This document shows positions 27,501 through 41,045 of a stretch of DNA of 64,000 nucleotides, one piece after another (within the stretch, counting starts at the first letter, position 1; each line of letters starts with the position of its first letter). Under the pieces are notes generated by a model, which saw nothing but the letters and a program-made list of their open reading frames with translations, did not search any database and was not told the origin of the DNA. Location: positions 1-64,000 of the forward strand of contig JAOVVO010000124.1 of assembly GCA_028564675.1 (NCBI GenBank). Reading direction: 5' to 3'. Source of the DNA: Onchocerca lupi (taxonomy: Eukaryota > Nematoda > Chromadorea > Rhabditida > Onchocercidae). The position numbers and the translations under genes were made by a program.

Positions 27501-30500
27501 GAATTTTTCACAAAATCCTTTCAAAATTTTCACTACATTTATTGATTATTGCATACAAAATATTTGAAGGTATCAAATTTTGTCCCTCTAAATTTTATGC
27601 TATGTATCTTCAGGTAATTCTGTATTTCATTATTAATAAATATATTCCAATTGAAATAATTTAAGTAATTCTGTACGTTATAATCTGTAAATATATATGA
27701 ATATATAAATACAAGTAATTCGGTAAAATTAAAATGTATAAATAAGAGATAATTAAAGAATTGGATAAGTGTAGAATTTAAAATTATTGGTTTTGAAGGT
27801 TATAAACTTTCTAACCTCTACAATAATAGTAATATTTACCACATTCATTTATGCTAATTTTTAATATAAATGCAAATGTAAAGATCGATGGAATTGGATG
27901 AATGCATAATTCAAGTTGATTTTTATTTACAACTTGTTTGGAAATTTTAATGGTACCATCAACAATACAACCAATTGTCATTCAATTTACCATTCCAATT
28001 CATAATTTATCATATTCATCATTATTTCTAAAGTACAATAAATTATTGAACTTGAAAACTTTTCAAAAATTCACGCCTAATTAAGTTTTAATTAGCTAGA
28101 TGCATAATTGAACTTGATCTTTAGTCAACTTTCGCTTAATTCAACTTTATTTGATAACTGCTCATCAAAATAAAATATATGTATGTGTAAAAACAAATAT
28201 GTAGGATTCGTTCAAAATGTAGAATTTTTAATTTCTAATTAGAATCTAATAACTTTTCCGGATTTTCTGGATTATGCAATCCAGAAAATTGGAAAAGCTT
28301 TGAAATTATACATATTGCTGAAACACTTATTTAAGTTACCGTTGCTAACAATTCGAATATTTAAATTTTGCCAAAAAAAATGGCCAATATTTTAATTGAA
28401 TAGATAAAAAATATTAACAATTTAATTGTTAAAAATTGATAAAAAAAAATAATCAATTCAAAAGTTACAATTTTTCGTTGCATTTTATTAAAACCCCAAA
28501 TTACCACTTTTTTTTTCTTTATATTATGTTCTTAAAAAAAGTTTTATTTTTGTTCAAAAATTTTCAAACTATTCTTAAAATGTTTGTTATTTTTTTAATC
28601 AAAATTCCTAAATCTCTAAAAACGCGCTTTTTAGTCGAGTCAATTTCGAATTCTTATGTGTTTTCAATTTCCTGTTCAATTTATATGGAATATTTCTTCG
28701 AGCCAATTTTTATTTTTGCTTGGTTTTTAATTTCGATAATTAATGCGATTCATTTATCAATCTTGAATTTCCATTTAATTTCCAATTTCCAATTAAAAAT
28801 TCACATAAATATGATTGATTAATTTGAGTAAAAGCTTTTTTTCATTTCAACAATTTTTTTTCCTTTTTATTGCTTTCGAAATTTGTTTTTTTCTTTTTTT
28901 TTTTATTGGTTGCGATAAAATTTCATTTTTATTCATTTTTTAGCATTTCAATTCTTTTTTTTTTTTCCTTCGCGGTTATATTTATAATTATTGGTTTGAT
29001 TTATGCATTTCTGTATGTGTAATAACTGAAAAAAAACCACTTAAATACTAATAATCGAGAATAATTTTTTTTGCAAAAAAAATATTTGATCTCATTTAAG
29101 AAAATTTATTTAGTCTACTTTCAATTTTTTTTTAAATATTTAAAAATCATTCAATTTTTTTCAAGCAAAAAAAAAGAAATATTTATTATCGATTTTTCGT
29201 TTTTTTTTTTTTGCTTTTTTTTTTTTGTTTTAAAATCAATCATGCAAAGAATTTCCATTCGTTCATGATATACATTTGGGAAAATATTTATAAAAAATTA
29301 ATACTTTCGAATTAGCTGCAAAATGATTGGAAAAATGCTGCAAAAAAAAAGGTTGAAAAAGTGGAGAAAAAAAAAAAAATGTGAAAAAGATTAGTGTGAA
29401 TTAAACGGTTAAAATGAAATAATTCATTGTTCGTTTATCATTCTTTCTTTTTTTTTTTTTTTTTTTTTCATTTTATTTCCTTTTGAAAAAGGAAAAAAAA
29501 AAGATTGATTTTTAGCATAAATAATTACTTACTTTAATTAAATTTTTCTTTTTTTTCTTTTTTTCGAATATATCTTTGTCATCATCATTTGAAAAATTCA
29601 ATTTCATTCATTCATTCATTCATTCTTTTCTTTTTTTTTTTTTTTTTGGCTTTAAAAACTTTTCATCTTTTCAATCATCATTTTTTCATTGATAAATAAA
29701 GAAGAAGAAGAAATATTGAATTGTTTAAGAAGAATGAAAAGAAATCTAATTTTCTTTTCTAAAAATAATTGTGCTAAATTGCTTCTTGAAATAGGAAATC
29801 AGGGAAATTATATTTGCATATATTGTGATTTTTTTTTTTTTTTCGGTATTTACTCAATAATATTTGAAATTTGATTCCAGTATATGAGTAATATTTTCCG
29901 TCAATCAAAGTTTATACTTTATATTGATTATAAATTGAAGTATAAATTGATTATAAATTGCTGATAATGATAATATTTGATTTATCAAGCAGGAGAAGAA
30001 GAATGAAGATAAAAAAAAATGGGAAGAACGAGGATTAAAGAAAAGAAAAGAAATTGAAATTAATTTAAAAAAAAAAAAAATTATATTTGAAAAATTTGAA
30101 AAAGACAGATTGGTATATCTTTTTGCATTTCATCACTGATTTTCTTTCTTTTATCTAAAAAATTTCAAATTATTTTTTTAACTAATTAGTTAGAGCAAAA
30201 TTTAATGATATCATAACTAAAAGATTAGACTATCAAAATTTTCGTACTATTTTACGAATTAATTAATACAGCACTAATTAATAACAATAATTTCGATAAA
30301 ATTTAAAAATTTAAAAAAGCACCAAATAAAAATTAAATATTTAAATCATTTTTTAAGGAAAATTTGTCATTCTCTTGTTCAGTTTCAATTATTAGAACTG
30401 GTATATGAGTAATTTTTGAAATTTTTTAAATTCCGAAAATAGGCCTCATTTTAAAATATCTCCGTAATTGATTTTTTTTTTTTGAATTAATTCAAAAACT

Positions 30501-31019
30501 ATTTATATTTTTAGTTTAATTATAACAAAATTGTGAATGATTTTTTCAAAATTTCTAACTTTTTTTAAATTTTTTTCTTCGATAGAAAAAGCGAAGTTCT
30601 TCAGGCTTTTTGAATTTTACTTGTGCAATAATAAAAAGACATTAATTTGCAATCGATATTTATTCCTTTAATAGCCTTGAAAAAAGAAAAAAAAAACGAA
30701 AAAAAAAACGGAGTCAAAGGTCAACTTCTCTTTTTAAATGAGAAATTTGCATTAATTTTATTTTTCACAAAAAAAAATATAATTATCAAAAAAAAAAAAT
30801 AATTATCAATTATTCAAATTTCACAACTTCTTTAATTGAACGAAAATAAATTTTTCATTTTTTATTTTCTTAAATAAATTCAAAGAAAGCATAGAAATAA
30901 TTTCCCTTTCTATTGCAATGAAAATATAAATAAATATAAATCAAAATTCTTACTGAAAAAAATCTTTTTTTTTGATTGTATTTGATTGTATTTAATTTCT
31001 TATATTTAATTCTTTTTAA

Positions 31020-31750
31020 TATAAATATTTATTCAATTACTCATTAGGATACATGGAATAATAGTCATATCGATCCATTCTTATCCATAAAATTTTCAGA
31101 GCTAAAATCAGTTTTGATAAGATTAAATATAAGTATTTCTTCAATTATTCACCAATCCATTGATTATGCTCCGATTTATGATATGCTTGCTATATCGATT
31201 TATTTTCACCGACAAATTCTGAACTTTAATTTGTTTTTGATAGAACTGAATATAAATAATGATTTAATTATTCACCGAAATAATATAATTTTATATTTGA
31301 TTCAAAAATTCATTTATATATGTATAATAAATACAAATAATGATTCAATTATTCACTGTGATAATATAATTTTTTCTGATACAAATTTCATATATAGAAA
31401 TATATATTTATATGATTAGTTTTTAATTCTTGATGCATGTTATAATGGTTGTCTCGATCGATTATTATCAAGAAATTCTGGAGCTTTAATCAATTTTTGA
31501 TAATTTAAATATAAATATTGATTGAATTATTCATCGTGATGATGTATTGATTATACTCTGATCAATGTATGATAAGCATATCGATCAATTCTTGTCGATA
31601 AAAATTGTTGATAAGTTTAGATATAAATATTAATTCAATTATTTGTTGGGATAAAAAGCGATTCTACCTCGATGTACGATTAGATGATAATATTGATCCA
31701 TCCTTACTTGAAATTTGAAATTCTGAAAGTTCAATTAATTGCTGAAAGGA
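31020..31750. repeat. degenerate tandem repeat, about 100-130-bp unit
   Basis: Successive units share, in order, ATAAATATT.ATTCAATTATTCA, then GAT.ATA.T, then ATATCGAT.CATTCTT and a GA.TTAATCA.TTTTTGATAA stretch. About six diverged copies are visible. Chance open frames within it (for example 31114-31419) are products of the repeat and not genes. Confidence 0.65.
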
Positions 31751-34700
31751 TTACTGTAATTTATGAAGTACAATCATAATAATTGACAGATGTCATTCTT
31801 TCTAATTTGTCTCGATTATTTCATCCTTAAAATGCGCTTTTATTGTTGAAACTAACATTTTTGCTTATACAATTATTTATTTAATTATTTTTTTTGTTTA
31901 ATTCAAATTTCGTGTATAAAATTTATTTTTAATTCAAATAAAATTTAAATTTTTGCATAACTTTGATGACACACGTCATTATTATGATACAAATTATAAA
32001 AAAAAAAAAAAAAAACAAAAGGCCTTTAAATATCTTGCAAGAAACTGAATTTCTTTCATATTATAAATTAAATTTAAAATTAATATAATAAATCAACAAA
32101 TTGTTGCGGAAATATTTTTTATACAAAAATAATTTCATCAGTTTATTTCATCCATGTAACATTTTTGTCAACTTCATTCACCATCTCTTTTTTGACAACT
32201 TTTTATTGCTAATTCATGTAATTATCATGTTTTATCATTATCATTATCATTATTATCATCATCTTTATGATCATTATTTTATTATAAAAAATATCACTTT
32301 CACTCTTTGAAGTATTTTTGACAATCGAAATTTTTAAAGTGATGTTAATTTCAAATGCAAAAATTAAGATAACAATATATAATTTATTTACTTTGCCACT
32401 AAATTTTTATTCTAGGTAGCTAATAAAGTCAAAAATTTATAAATCAGGTCGGTATTTGCATAAATTTCATTATTATCATATCTTACCTTGATGATTACTC
32501 ATTGATAAGAGTTAATTTTAGAGAAATAGTCCCCCCATATTGCCCTAACTTTGGTAATTTTGCTCATTTTCAAAACGCCTGCTGATTATTGTAAGCAAAT
32601 GATAATCATGATAAATTGGGTGATAAAAGTATGCTGATAATAAAATAAATAAGCATTTCAAGTGATAATAGTAATCATATGTTTATCATTCGATCAATTC
32701 TTATTTTTCTTTTTGCAGCCATCATGTCAATCTTCACTCATATTTTAATCATATGATTAGTTTCAGCAATCAGTCTAATATTGAAGTATTATTTGAAATT
32801 TTTCAAAATTTTTAAATTTTTATAAACAATTTAATTCAAAAAAATCACAACTGTTTAATGTATTTCAATAGAAATTCGAACTTTAATTAAAATTATGATA
32901 ATTAAACTTATGAAAAAGTTTTACAGTCATTTTTTAGTTTTTTGATGAAAATATAAAATGAAAGTTAAGTTTAAGTAAGTTAGTTTTTAAAAGATTTTTA
33001 TTATTTCAATGCTATTTGCTTATAATGTAATTTCATATTAAATATTGTCATATCATTTTTCCCATTTCAGAAATTATTATGGGAAGTCAATTTTAAAGTT
33101 GGAGAAATTTAGTTCATTGTTTCGATTTTATAATCTCTTATTTAACGATGATTGAGTTTTTTCTTTTTTTTTTTAGCGATGATTTTAGAGTTTTTTCAAA
33201 ATTTTCAAATTTTGCAAATTCCATTTTCAAAATAGTAATCATTGGCTTAGCAAGTAATAGTTTTAAAAATGGATAAGTTAAAAAGTTGGATTAGCGGATT
33301 TATCAATGTGAGTATTGCGGTCTCTTTTAATCCCAATTAATGACCCTTGACCCCTTTATTGTACTTGATTTGATAGTGAAGTGCTCGTCTTTTTCTTTAT
33401 GCAGTTCATTGTATTAGGATAATTTTTTTTTTTGAGATTTTCGAAAATTTTTCTGCTGATAGATTAGTAGTTTTCGAAATGAAAATTATAATTAAGCTGT
33501 AATTACAATAAAGAAATCGTATTTTAATTATAATTTATTAGTCATTTATCTAATTTAGTATTAATTTAAATTATCTAATTTAAATTTTTAACTGATAGTA
33601 TTACATACTTAAAGTATCGATTTATGCATTTGATCTTCATTTTTATTTCAACGATTCACCCCATTTCGTGAATTTATTGATGGTAATTTGAAATTTAACT
33701 TTTATTTTGTTAAATTCAACAAATTACAACAAAATTTAATCAATATAAATGGACTTATTTGTGATTGCTAACCTTTGACCTCCCCTCAAGTAGATCTACA
33801 TTATCATTGTTAATTAAGAATTTATGCATGAGAAAGAGAAAAATAATTAAAAGATTGGAAAAAATTCACTTAATATAAATTTGCTAAAATTATTTATGTA
33901 AAGTGGAAAATGTTAAGATTTGTTTATGAACTTTCAAATAAGACTATTTGAAAGATGCGCTGATAAGATTAAATTTAACAGTTGAGGTCAACGATTATTT
34001 GGAAAATGAATTCTTTGACTATTTAATATTTTTTCAAGAATGTTTACATAAACTTGTATGTTGAAAATTTTCATATTTGTTCTTATTAATTCAATTTCAT
34101 TTCATATTTGAAACAAATATTATAATAAATTTAAAATTGAAATATATATTATGTATTTTTGATGACTTTCGCACTAATCAAATAAATATTTTTTACTAAG
34201 AAATTATTAAAATTTATTTGATTTACTTTTTTTTTCCCCTATTTTTCAATCTATTTTTATTGTAATTTGTTCATCTTATTTTGATTTATCAATTATTTTT
34301 CAATAATATTATAATTAATATTCAAATTTCGGACGATTAATTTTGTGGTCATTCAATTGCGCTTAAGGTTCGTTTTATCGATAGTTATAAATTTTATTTG
34401 AAAGATTTTATTTTCTTTCTACATGATAAGTAGCTCTTGGAAATTTTACTTAATTCGGAGGTAAAATGAGGAAAAAAAAACTAAAACTTGCAGAAAAAGG
34501 AATTAAAACTCATAAAAATTGATATTTTATTTTATGGAAATTTCTTTTTTTTTTCAATTCGAAAAATTTAATAAAAAATTAATTTATCATTTGGCTGCAC
34601 TACTTTTTTTTTTTTTAATTCTAATAATTAAATAATTAAACTAATTTATGTCCTAACAGTAATATTATTACTATTAAAATATGAAAGAAAGAGAAAAAAA

Positions 34701-35295
34701 AAAGATTGGAAGCAAGTAAATCCCATTCTCCTGAAATATTAAAATGGATAAAAGATTTAAGATTAAGATCAAGATTATTTGAAATAGAAAAAAATGATCG
34801 AATTTCTGGTATTTTACTGATTATTTCCTACTTCTACCCATTTTTTACCCTTTTTTACCCACTTTTTACCCAATTTTTACCCACTTTTTACCTATTTTCT
34901 ACCATTTTTTCATCCCCCGCCTTTTCCACTCACCCCGCTCTTTGCAATCATTGAGAATTTTTATCTTGAACTTACCATTGACCCGTGCAAATGTAATGAT
35001 GGTACTTTTTTATAATACGGGTTTCTTTAGCTCTAATTCAAATAATTCTTTATTTACATAATATCTTTACTAACTTTTAGCTTCATATAATTGATTTAGA
35101 GATGAAGAAAATGACTGAGAGTTTTAGCATTTTGTGGAGAATTAGACGATAAACTGGTGAATTATGGATCCTTTCGATGCTTTAATGATCCCGAAAAGGA
35201 AAAGTAAATAAAACGACATCGTATCATCCAAAAATGATCCTTCCCTTACTTTTTCTCCACTTTCCGTTCAATCATTCTTCCAATCAAAATTATTC

Positions 35296-35603
35296 CTGTC
35301 CATTCCGCTGTCCATCTTCCCATGTCCATTCCGCTGTCCATCTTCTCATGTCCATTCCGCTGTCCATCTTCCCATGTCCATTCCGCTGTCCATCTTCTCA
35401 TGTCCATTCCCTTGTCCATCTTCTCATGTCCATTCCGCTCTCCACCTCCTTTCCATTTCGTTGTCCACCTTCTACCTTCCATTCCGCTGTCCACCTTCTC
35501 ATGTCCAGTCCGCTGTCCACTTTTCATGTTTATTTTGTTGTCCACTTCCTCATGTCCATTCTGCTATCCATCATCACTCATCCATTCGCCTATCCACTAC
35601 TGC
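35296..35603. repeat. 26-bp minisatellite (CATGTCCATTCCGCTGTCCA core)
   Basis: About ten to twelve units of roughly 26 bp, highly similar in the first half and decaying to the right. The unit is GC-richer than its surroundings. It is stop-free, and its length is not a multiple of three, so all three plus frames stay open across it and produce spurious Pro/Ser/His-rich ORFs. Confidence 0.93.
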
Positions 35604-36349
35604 TATTATTCGTTTGTTACTTTCGAAGAGCTAACAATCATATCATAATCTTATAACAAATTTTTCTTCCTAATTTTATTACGTTTAATTTTCCATTTAA
35701 TTTCCCGATAAATTAATTTTTATACTTAATTTTCTCAATTAGATTTTCATTCATAATTATTTACGGAATAATCATGTAATCATTTCATAATTATTTATTT
35801 TCTCGTTTATATTATATTCTTATTTTACTGAAATAATCAAATAACTTCATCATTTTCTTTCTATATTTCTCCGACTAGACTAAATTTAGATATTTATTCG
35901 GAATAATTGAATACTAGCATTTCTTATATTCGTATATCTTTCCGGTTAGATTAAATTGATAATTTATGAGAAATAACTGCATATTAATATTTTTATATTC
36001 ATTTATTTTCTCGATTGGAATTGGAATTTAATCGCAATTTCCGGAATTATCAGATATTCGTCTCATCATTGTATTTGTTTATCTTTTCGATTAAGCTATA
36101 TTCTTAATTTATAAAATAACTAAACGTTTGTTTAAATTCTCACCAAAATTCGAATATATTTCAAATTCAAAAATTTTTTTTTGACATCGATATCAGTTAC
36201 AAAAAAAAAAAAAAATAAAAAATAATTTTTTTTTAATTTATAAAGAAAAATTTTTGAAATTTTTTCAAAACAAAAAAAAAATTTTTGTCTTTTTTAAAGC
36301 ATATTAGCAAATTTATACTTTAAATAAACAATAAAGATAAAATGATGAA

Positions 36350-36449
36350 TTTAAATTTGAATCGATAAAATGAGTTTAAATTTGAATCGATAAAATGAGT
36401 TTAAATTTGAATCGATAAAATGAGTTTAAATTTGAATCGATAAAATGAG
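36350..36449. repeat. 25-bp tandem repeat, four perfect copies
   Basis: The unit TTTAAATTTGAATCGATAAA plus ATGAG occurs four times without a mismatch. Perfect identity implies recent expansion. Confidence 0.95.
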
Positions 36450-36959
36450 CCCAAGCATCATTGTTATTTCAACCTTTTTTTTTCTTTTGTTTGTTTCACT
36501 CATCACCAGATACATCTGGTAGTTTATGACTCTTGGCAACTTTTTTCCGTTTTTTTACGATTGTTTTTTTTTTTTTTTTTTTGAATTTCCCCAAATGATT
36601 TCAATTATATTTCTATTTCTAGTAAAAATTGGTTTTTAATTCCAATTTTTTTTTTTTTAAATTTTCCTGAACATAACCTGTCACATTATATACCTTTCGG
36701 ATTTAAAGAAAGGAAATAATCACTGCGAATTAAAAAATGATTCTTTTTTTCAGTTTTTTTTTTTTTGTGGAAATTATTTTTTAAATTTGTAATTTTTTTT
36801 TTTTTTTTTTTTTTTTTTATTGCAAATATATTTTTAAGATATGATTTTCTATGGCAATCACAAATTGCTTCAATTTGTGTCATTGTCATTTTTCGTCAAG
36901 TGATAGTACCGGAAACGGAAAAAGCCATTAAATCAGGTTGGCCTTGATTTGAAAATGAT

Positions 36960-37033
36960 ACATGCATGCATGCATGCATGCATGCGTGCATTTATATTCA
37001 GGTATTTTTGAATTAAATGATGCATGCATGCAT
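36960..37033. repeat. (CATG)n microsatellite in two blocks
   Basis: Six perfect CATG units, then CGTGCATTTAT, and a second smaller ATGCATGCATGCATTTAT block about 50 bp on. The alternating purine-pyrimidine pattern is self-complementary. Confidence 0.95.
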
Positions 37034-37179
37034 TTATTTGAGGTGAAGGTTTTGCAAGTTAGAAATGATAAATTCAAAAAAAAGAAAAAAAAAAAGAAAG
37101 AAAGAAAAGAAAAAAGAAAATTGGTAAAATTTAAAATATTTATATTTAAAATTCGGAATATATCAGATTTGATATGATT

Positions 37180-40100
37180 TCTTAAATTAGTTTGATTTAA
37201 TTATATTAATTTGATGTTAATTATTATATAATACTCAAATTTTTGATTTTACTAGTTTGATGTGAAAGGTCATTTGTGAAGGATTAATACAACGATATTA
37301 TCTGCTTTTATTATTTTATCAACAAAAATATTGTAAAAATATTTTTTTATCTTTTAAATTGAAATAAATTATTCTTGGAATTCTTTCTAGTAATTATTTT
37401 TGTATCAGCATTCTTTTAAATTTACAATTTTTTAAAGCTTCTAGAGCTTCTGTTAATTTTTATAAAAACATTTAATTCATTTTCATCCTTTCTTATAAAA
37501 TTCGACAATTTTTCTAGTAATAAAGAATAATAAACACGAATGTTTTGTTGAAATTCACAATATATCAATTTGATTTTAATCATGCTCAATTCGAGATATA
37601 TCACTTTGATAATTCCAGATAAATCATCTTATTCGAGTTATATCACCTTGACATGATTTTATTTCATGTAAATGGTTGCATCAGAACGGCATATCTCGAA
37701 ACTCGAGATGGACCAGTTTGATGTAACTATATTGGAATTAAAGATATATCAGTTTGATGTAATTATGCTTCAAAATTCGGTTTATACCGATTTGATGCGC
37801 TCAAATTTTCAGAAATACAGTATCCAAAACATCGTATTAAAATTTAATTATCATAATATATTTATTCGACTTTTTTGCCAATTTATTTATTCATAGATCA
37901 AAGAATAGTTTAACTTATTTATAGTTAATTATATCTCTGTTTTTTTCTCATATTGAATTCAAATTTGTAAATTTGCACTTTTTTTTTCGAAAATAAATTT
38001 CAATTATTAAGTTAGCAATTTTATAAACTCATTATCACTTTTGCACTATCAAGCAATGATTATCATATGTTATCATGACTGTACTTTATATTTTCTATAA
38101 ATGAATTAAGGAATTCATCATACCATTTAAAATTCATTTTTCATTAAAATAATATTCCCATTAATTATTGATAACAGATAATTTAGTTTGACCTTTAACC
38201 CTAGAAGCAAGTGAAATAGTGTAATCATGATTCAAATTAATAATTATATTGAAGCAGGAAGAAAAGAGGAAAAATTATGATAATAATACCATCATTTATT
38301 TTCTGCAATTATTCCGGGAATATTTACTTTTTCGAATAGCTGTAGCTTCCCGCTGAGATTTATTGCTGTGAAGTCATATTCCCGCGGAATCATATTCCCG
38401 CGGTGTTATATTCCGCGGAGTCATGCTGATTTTGTGCGTCTCCAAATTTCTTTTATCTAAAGTTGTAAATCAAATGATATTAATATTGGTTATTTGTAAA
38501 TTCGTGTAAAATAAAATCACATTTTGTCGGATGAATATTGAAATATTTACATAAATATAAGTAAATAATTTTACCCTTCTCTTGTTTTCTATAATCATTT
38601 CCAATATATTCCTGTTAAAGAATATAAAACAAATAAATGATTTTTTTTTTGATAATGCAATGAAAAGAAAAAAAATTGTTTGGAAAATTTATATTTCTGT
38701 AAATTCAATTTTAATTGTTGTCATAACCTTCAATAAGATAATGAAAGGAAGGGTATTCAATAAATTGAACAAATTATTTCCAATATATTCTTGTTAACAG
38801 TAGACGTACAAAATAATTAACTTATTTAGAATAAATTAACAGATGAAAATTTTCAAAAGTTTTAATTTTTGCAGAATTAATTCCAATTGCTATTAAATAT
38901 ATTTTAGTTTCAAATAAAACAACGAAAGAAATGTATTCAATAAATTAAAATAATTATTTCCAGTATATTCTTGTTCAAAAGTATAAATAAATAAATGAAT
39001 TATTTTTCGATAATATTGCGAAAAGAAATTCTGTAAATTGTTTAATTTCAATTTCAATCAATTTAATTCCAATTTTTTCTCATTTATTTTTCATCTTAAC
39101 GAGTATTCAAGTGAATTATTTCATCAATATTTTAATTTTCATTACAAATTTATGTTTCATTTTCTCTTTTCTTTTCTTTTTTTTCAATTTAAACAATTTT
39201 TTTTTCTTTGAATTTGATATTTTTTTTCTCACAATATTATTAAACGAAGAAAAAAAAAACTGATCGATGAATAATTTATTTTTCTTTTTTGTTAATACAT
39301 TTGACCCAATAATTTTCTGAATTAGTCTTTAGCTAAGCTGGCAATAAAATAGATATAATTTGAATTGAATGGAAATGATTTACCGAACATTATTGTAAAT
39401 TATTTTCGAAAAGTTCAATCTACACAGTTCAATATGTGTCACAAAATATTCAACTTATGAAAATGGATCAAATAATTGCCACGTCGGATGATCTAAATAC
39501 GAATGATAATCACAACTGAAAAGAAAATTGTAGTCATCTAGTTGATATACTTAAAATAGTAATCAATTAAAAGAAGTTTTAAGTATTTAAACTTAATTTT
39601 TTTCCTTCAAATTGATTAATTTTAGATTTTATCATTTTAGAAATTTTCAAATTGCTAATTGATTAATTTTAGATTGTATCGTTTATTTTATTCAAAATTT
39701 CGGTCATTATTTTTAGTTGAATTAACATTTTCAAATTAAAGTTTTTTTTTTTCTGAATAATTAATTTATTTAGTATTGAAATGAAATTTATTTAATTGCT
39801 TTTTTTTTTTTTTTTTATTTCTAACGAAGTGGAAAGATTTCAACAATAAACGAATATCTCTTCATAAAATATTATTACAATATTTTTTTTTGACCTTTAA
39901 TTTATAATTAATAATAATAATAAAATAATAATAATAGTGATAATACTAATTTTGTCCAATTTTTATCGTAATTTTTCGTTTTTTTTTAATCAAAAATTTG
40001 TAGCTAATTTTTAACAATAATCACTGATGCTAATATTTTGATAATACCATTAACACTAATACTGATAATAATATTAATCATATTATTGATGTTAATATTA

Positions 40101-40370
40101 ATGATAAAATCTTTCTTGCGAGAAAAAAAAATGGAAAAAGATATATTTCATCTTTTTTTATTTTCATCTTTTTAAAAGAAAAATATCAATCAAGAAAAAA
40201 AAAAGAAAGAAAAGAAATGTCATTTTCGGTTTCTGAGCTTATCATAGTTATCAGAGTTATCGTCAGTTGTACATATAAATCTTTTAAGCTTTCATTTTTT
40301 TTATTGCTTCAAAAAGGTTGATGGATAATTTAATGAGATAGTGAAACGAACGAGCATAGGTTTATTTATT
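37180..40370. other. non-coding AT-rich DNA
   Basis: No supported gene. It includes degenerate words TATATCA.TTTGAT (about 37560-37800), a CCGCGG cluster (38373-38421), repeated TATTCAATAAATT..A.AATTATTTCCA segments (38580-39010) and a DR1-like hexamer pair at 38189. Confidence 0.5.
38373..38421. repeat. short TCATATTCCCGCGG repeat with three CCGCGG sites
   Basis: The phrase TCATATTCCCGCGG occurs twice exactly. A third diverged unit reads TTATATTCCGCGG and is followed by AGTCATG. Three self-complementary CCGCGG hexamers within about 45 bp are exceptional in DNA this AT-rich. Confidence 0.85.
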
Positions 40371-40379
40371 TCAATTTCT

Positions 40380-41045
40380 TCTTGTTAAATCAATTCAAAT
40401 TTTAATTTTTAAACTTTATCCAAATTTTCAATTGGTCATTTAATATCACTGAAATTTGTGCTCAAATTTAGTAATTATCCGCAATTTTTTTTCCTAATTG
40501 TGACGAATTTAATTATAGTGATAAAATGAAATGATAAATTATAGATAAATGAATAAAAAGAAATTTAAATATTTTAAAATTTTATACAAATTTTTAATTG
40601 ATTATTTAACATTATTTGAATTTTTGTTCAAATTTAATAATTATCCATAGATCTTTTTCCATTATTATAAATTTGATTAAAGTAATAAAATAAAATGAAG
40701 CATTATATTTGAATGAATAAAATAAATTCAAAATATTTCAAAATCTTATTTTTTTTTCTAATTTTTAATTGATATAATTTATGTTCAAATTCAATAATTA
40801 CCTCTCTATAAATCTTTCTTTTTTTTTTTTTATTGCGATAAATTTAATTGTAGCAATAAAATGAAATCAAGAAATATGAATAAATGAAAACAAAAAAATG
40901 AATAAAAATATTTTAAAATTCTATTCGAATTTTTAACTACTTATTTAATACCATTGAGATTTATATTCAAAATTTAATGATTATCCATAAATCTTTCATT
41001 TTTTTTTCTTTTATTTAAATAAAAATGATTATAGCAATATTGAAT
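40380..41045. repeat. degenerate tandem repeat, about 165-170-bp unit, four copies
   Basis: Each unit runs through ATTTTAAAATT.TA, a TTTTTAATTG.T.ATTTAA stretch, TTCAAATTTAATAATTATCC, AT.AATCTTT followed by a T-run, and AATTTAATTATAG..ATAAAATGAA. The block ends about 280 bp before the start codon at 41323. Confidence 0.7.

Larger units (their letters stand above)
15110..33260. other. long gene-poor AT-rich stretch
   Basis: No exon could be supported over about 18 kb. Open frames are short and dominated by Phe, Lys, Ile and Asn from A/T tracts. Contents recognised: palindromes, a C15 run, a 160-bp tandem duplication, TC, AAT and CATTAT microsatellites, a degenerate repeat at 31.02-31.75 kb and two less AT-rich islands (24240-24400 and 26200-26430) that could be conserved regulatory elements. 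Confidence 0.5.
33269..36946 (+). other. candidate exons of an unidentified gene
   Basis: Three plus-strand segments look more protein-like than their surroundings. First, 33269-33307 encodes ATG then MDKLKSWISGFIN directly before a perfect GTGAGT donor. Second, about 34703-34812 encodes SPEILKWIKDLRLRSRLFE and then a charged stretch before a GTATTT donor. Third, about 36836-36946 encodes LWQSQIASICVIVIFRQVI and ends GWP followed by a stop, after a TTTTTAAG acceptor. The phases do not join directly, so at least one more exon would be needed, and the acceptor of the second segment is poor. I do not recognise the product. A minisatellite lies between segments two and three. Confidence 0.22.

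Noticed and set aside
28436..28822. 128-codon plus-strand ORF
   Set aside because: It begins at a TTG-like start, is dominated by Phe/Ile/Leu/Ser from T-rich DNA and has no homology I recognise.
31114..31419. 101-codon ORF rich in Ile and Asn
   Set aside because: It lies entirely within the degenerate tandem repeat at 31.02-31.75 kb.
35234..35656. Overlapping Pro/Ser/His-rich ORFs of 86-140 codons and a 99-codon reverse ORF
   Set aside because: They are the translation of a 26-bp minisatellite that lacks stop codons in these frames.
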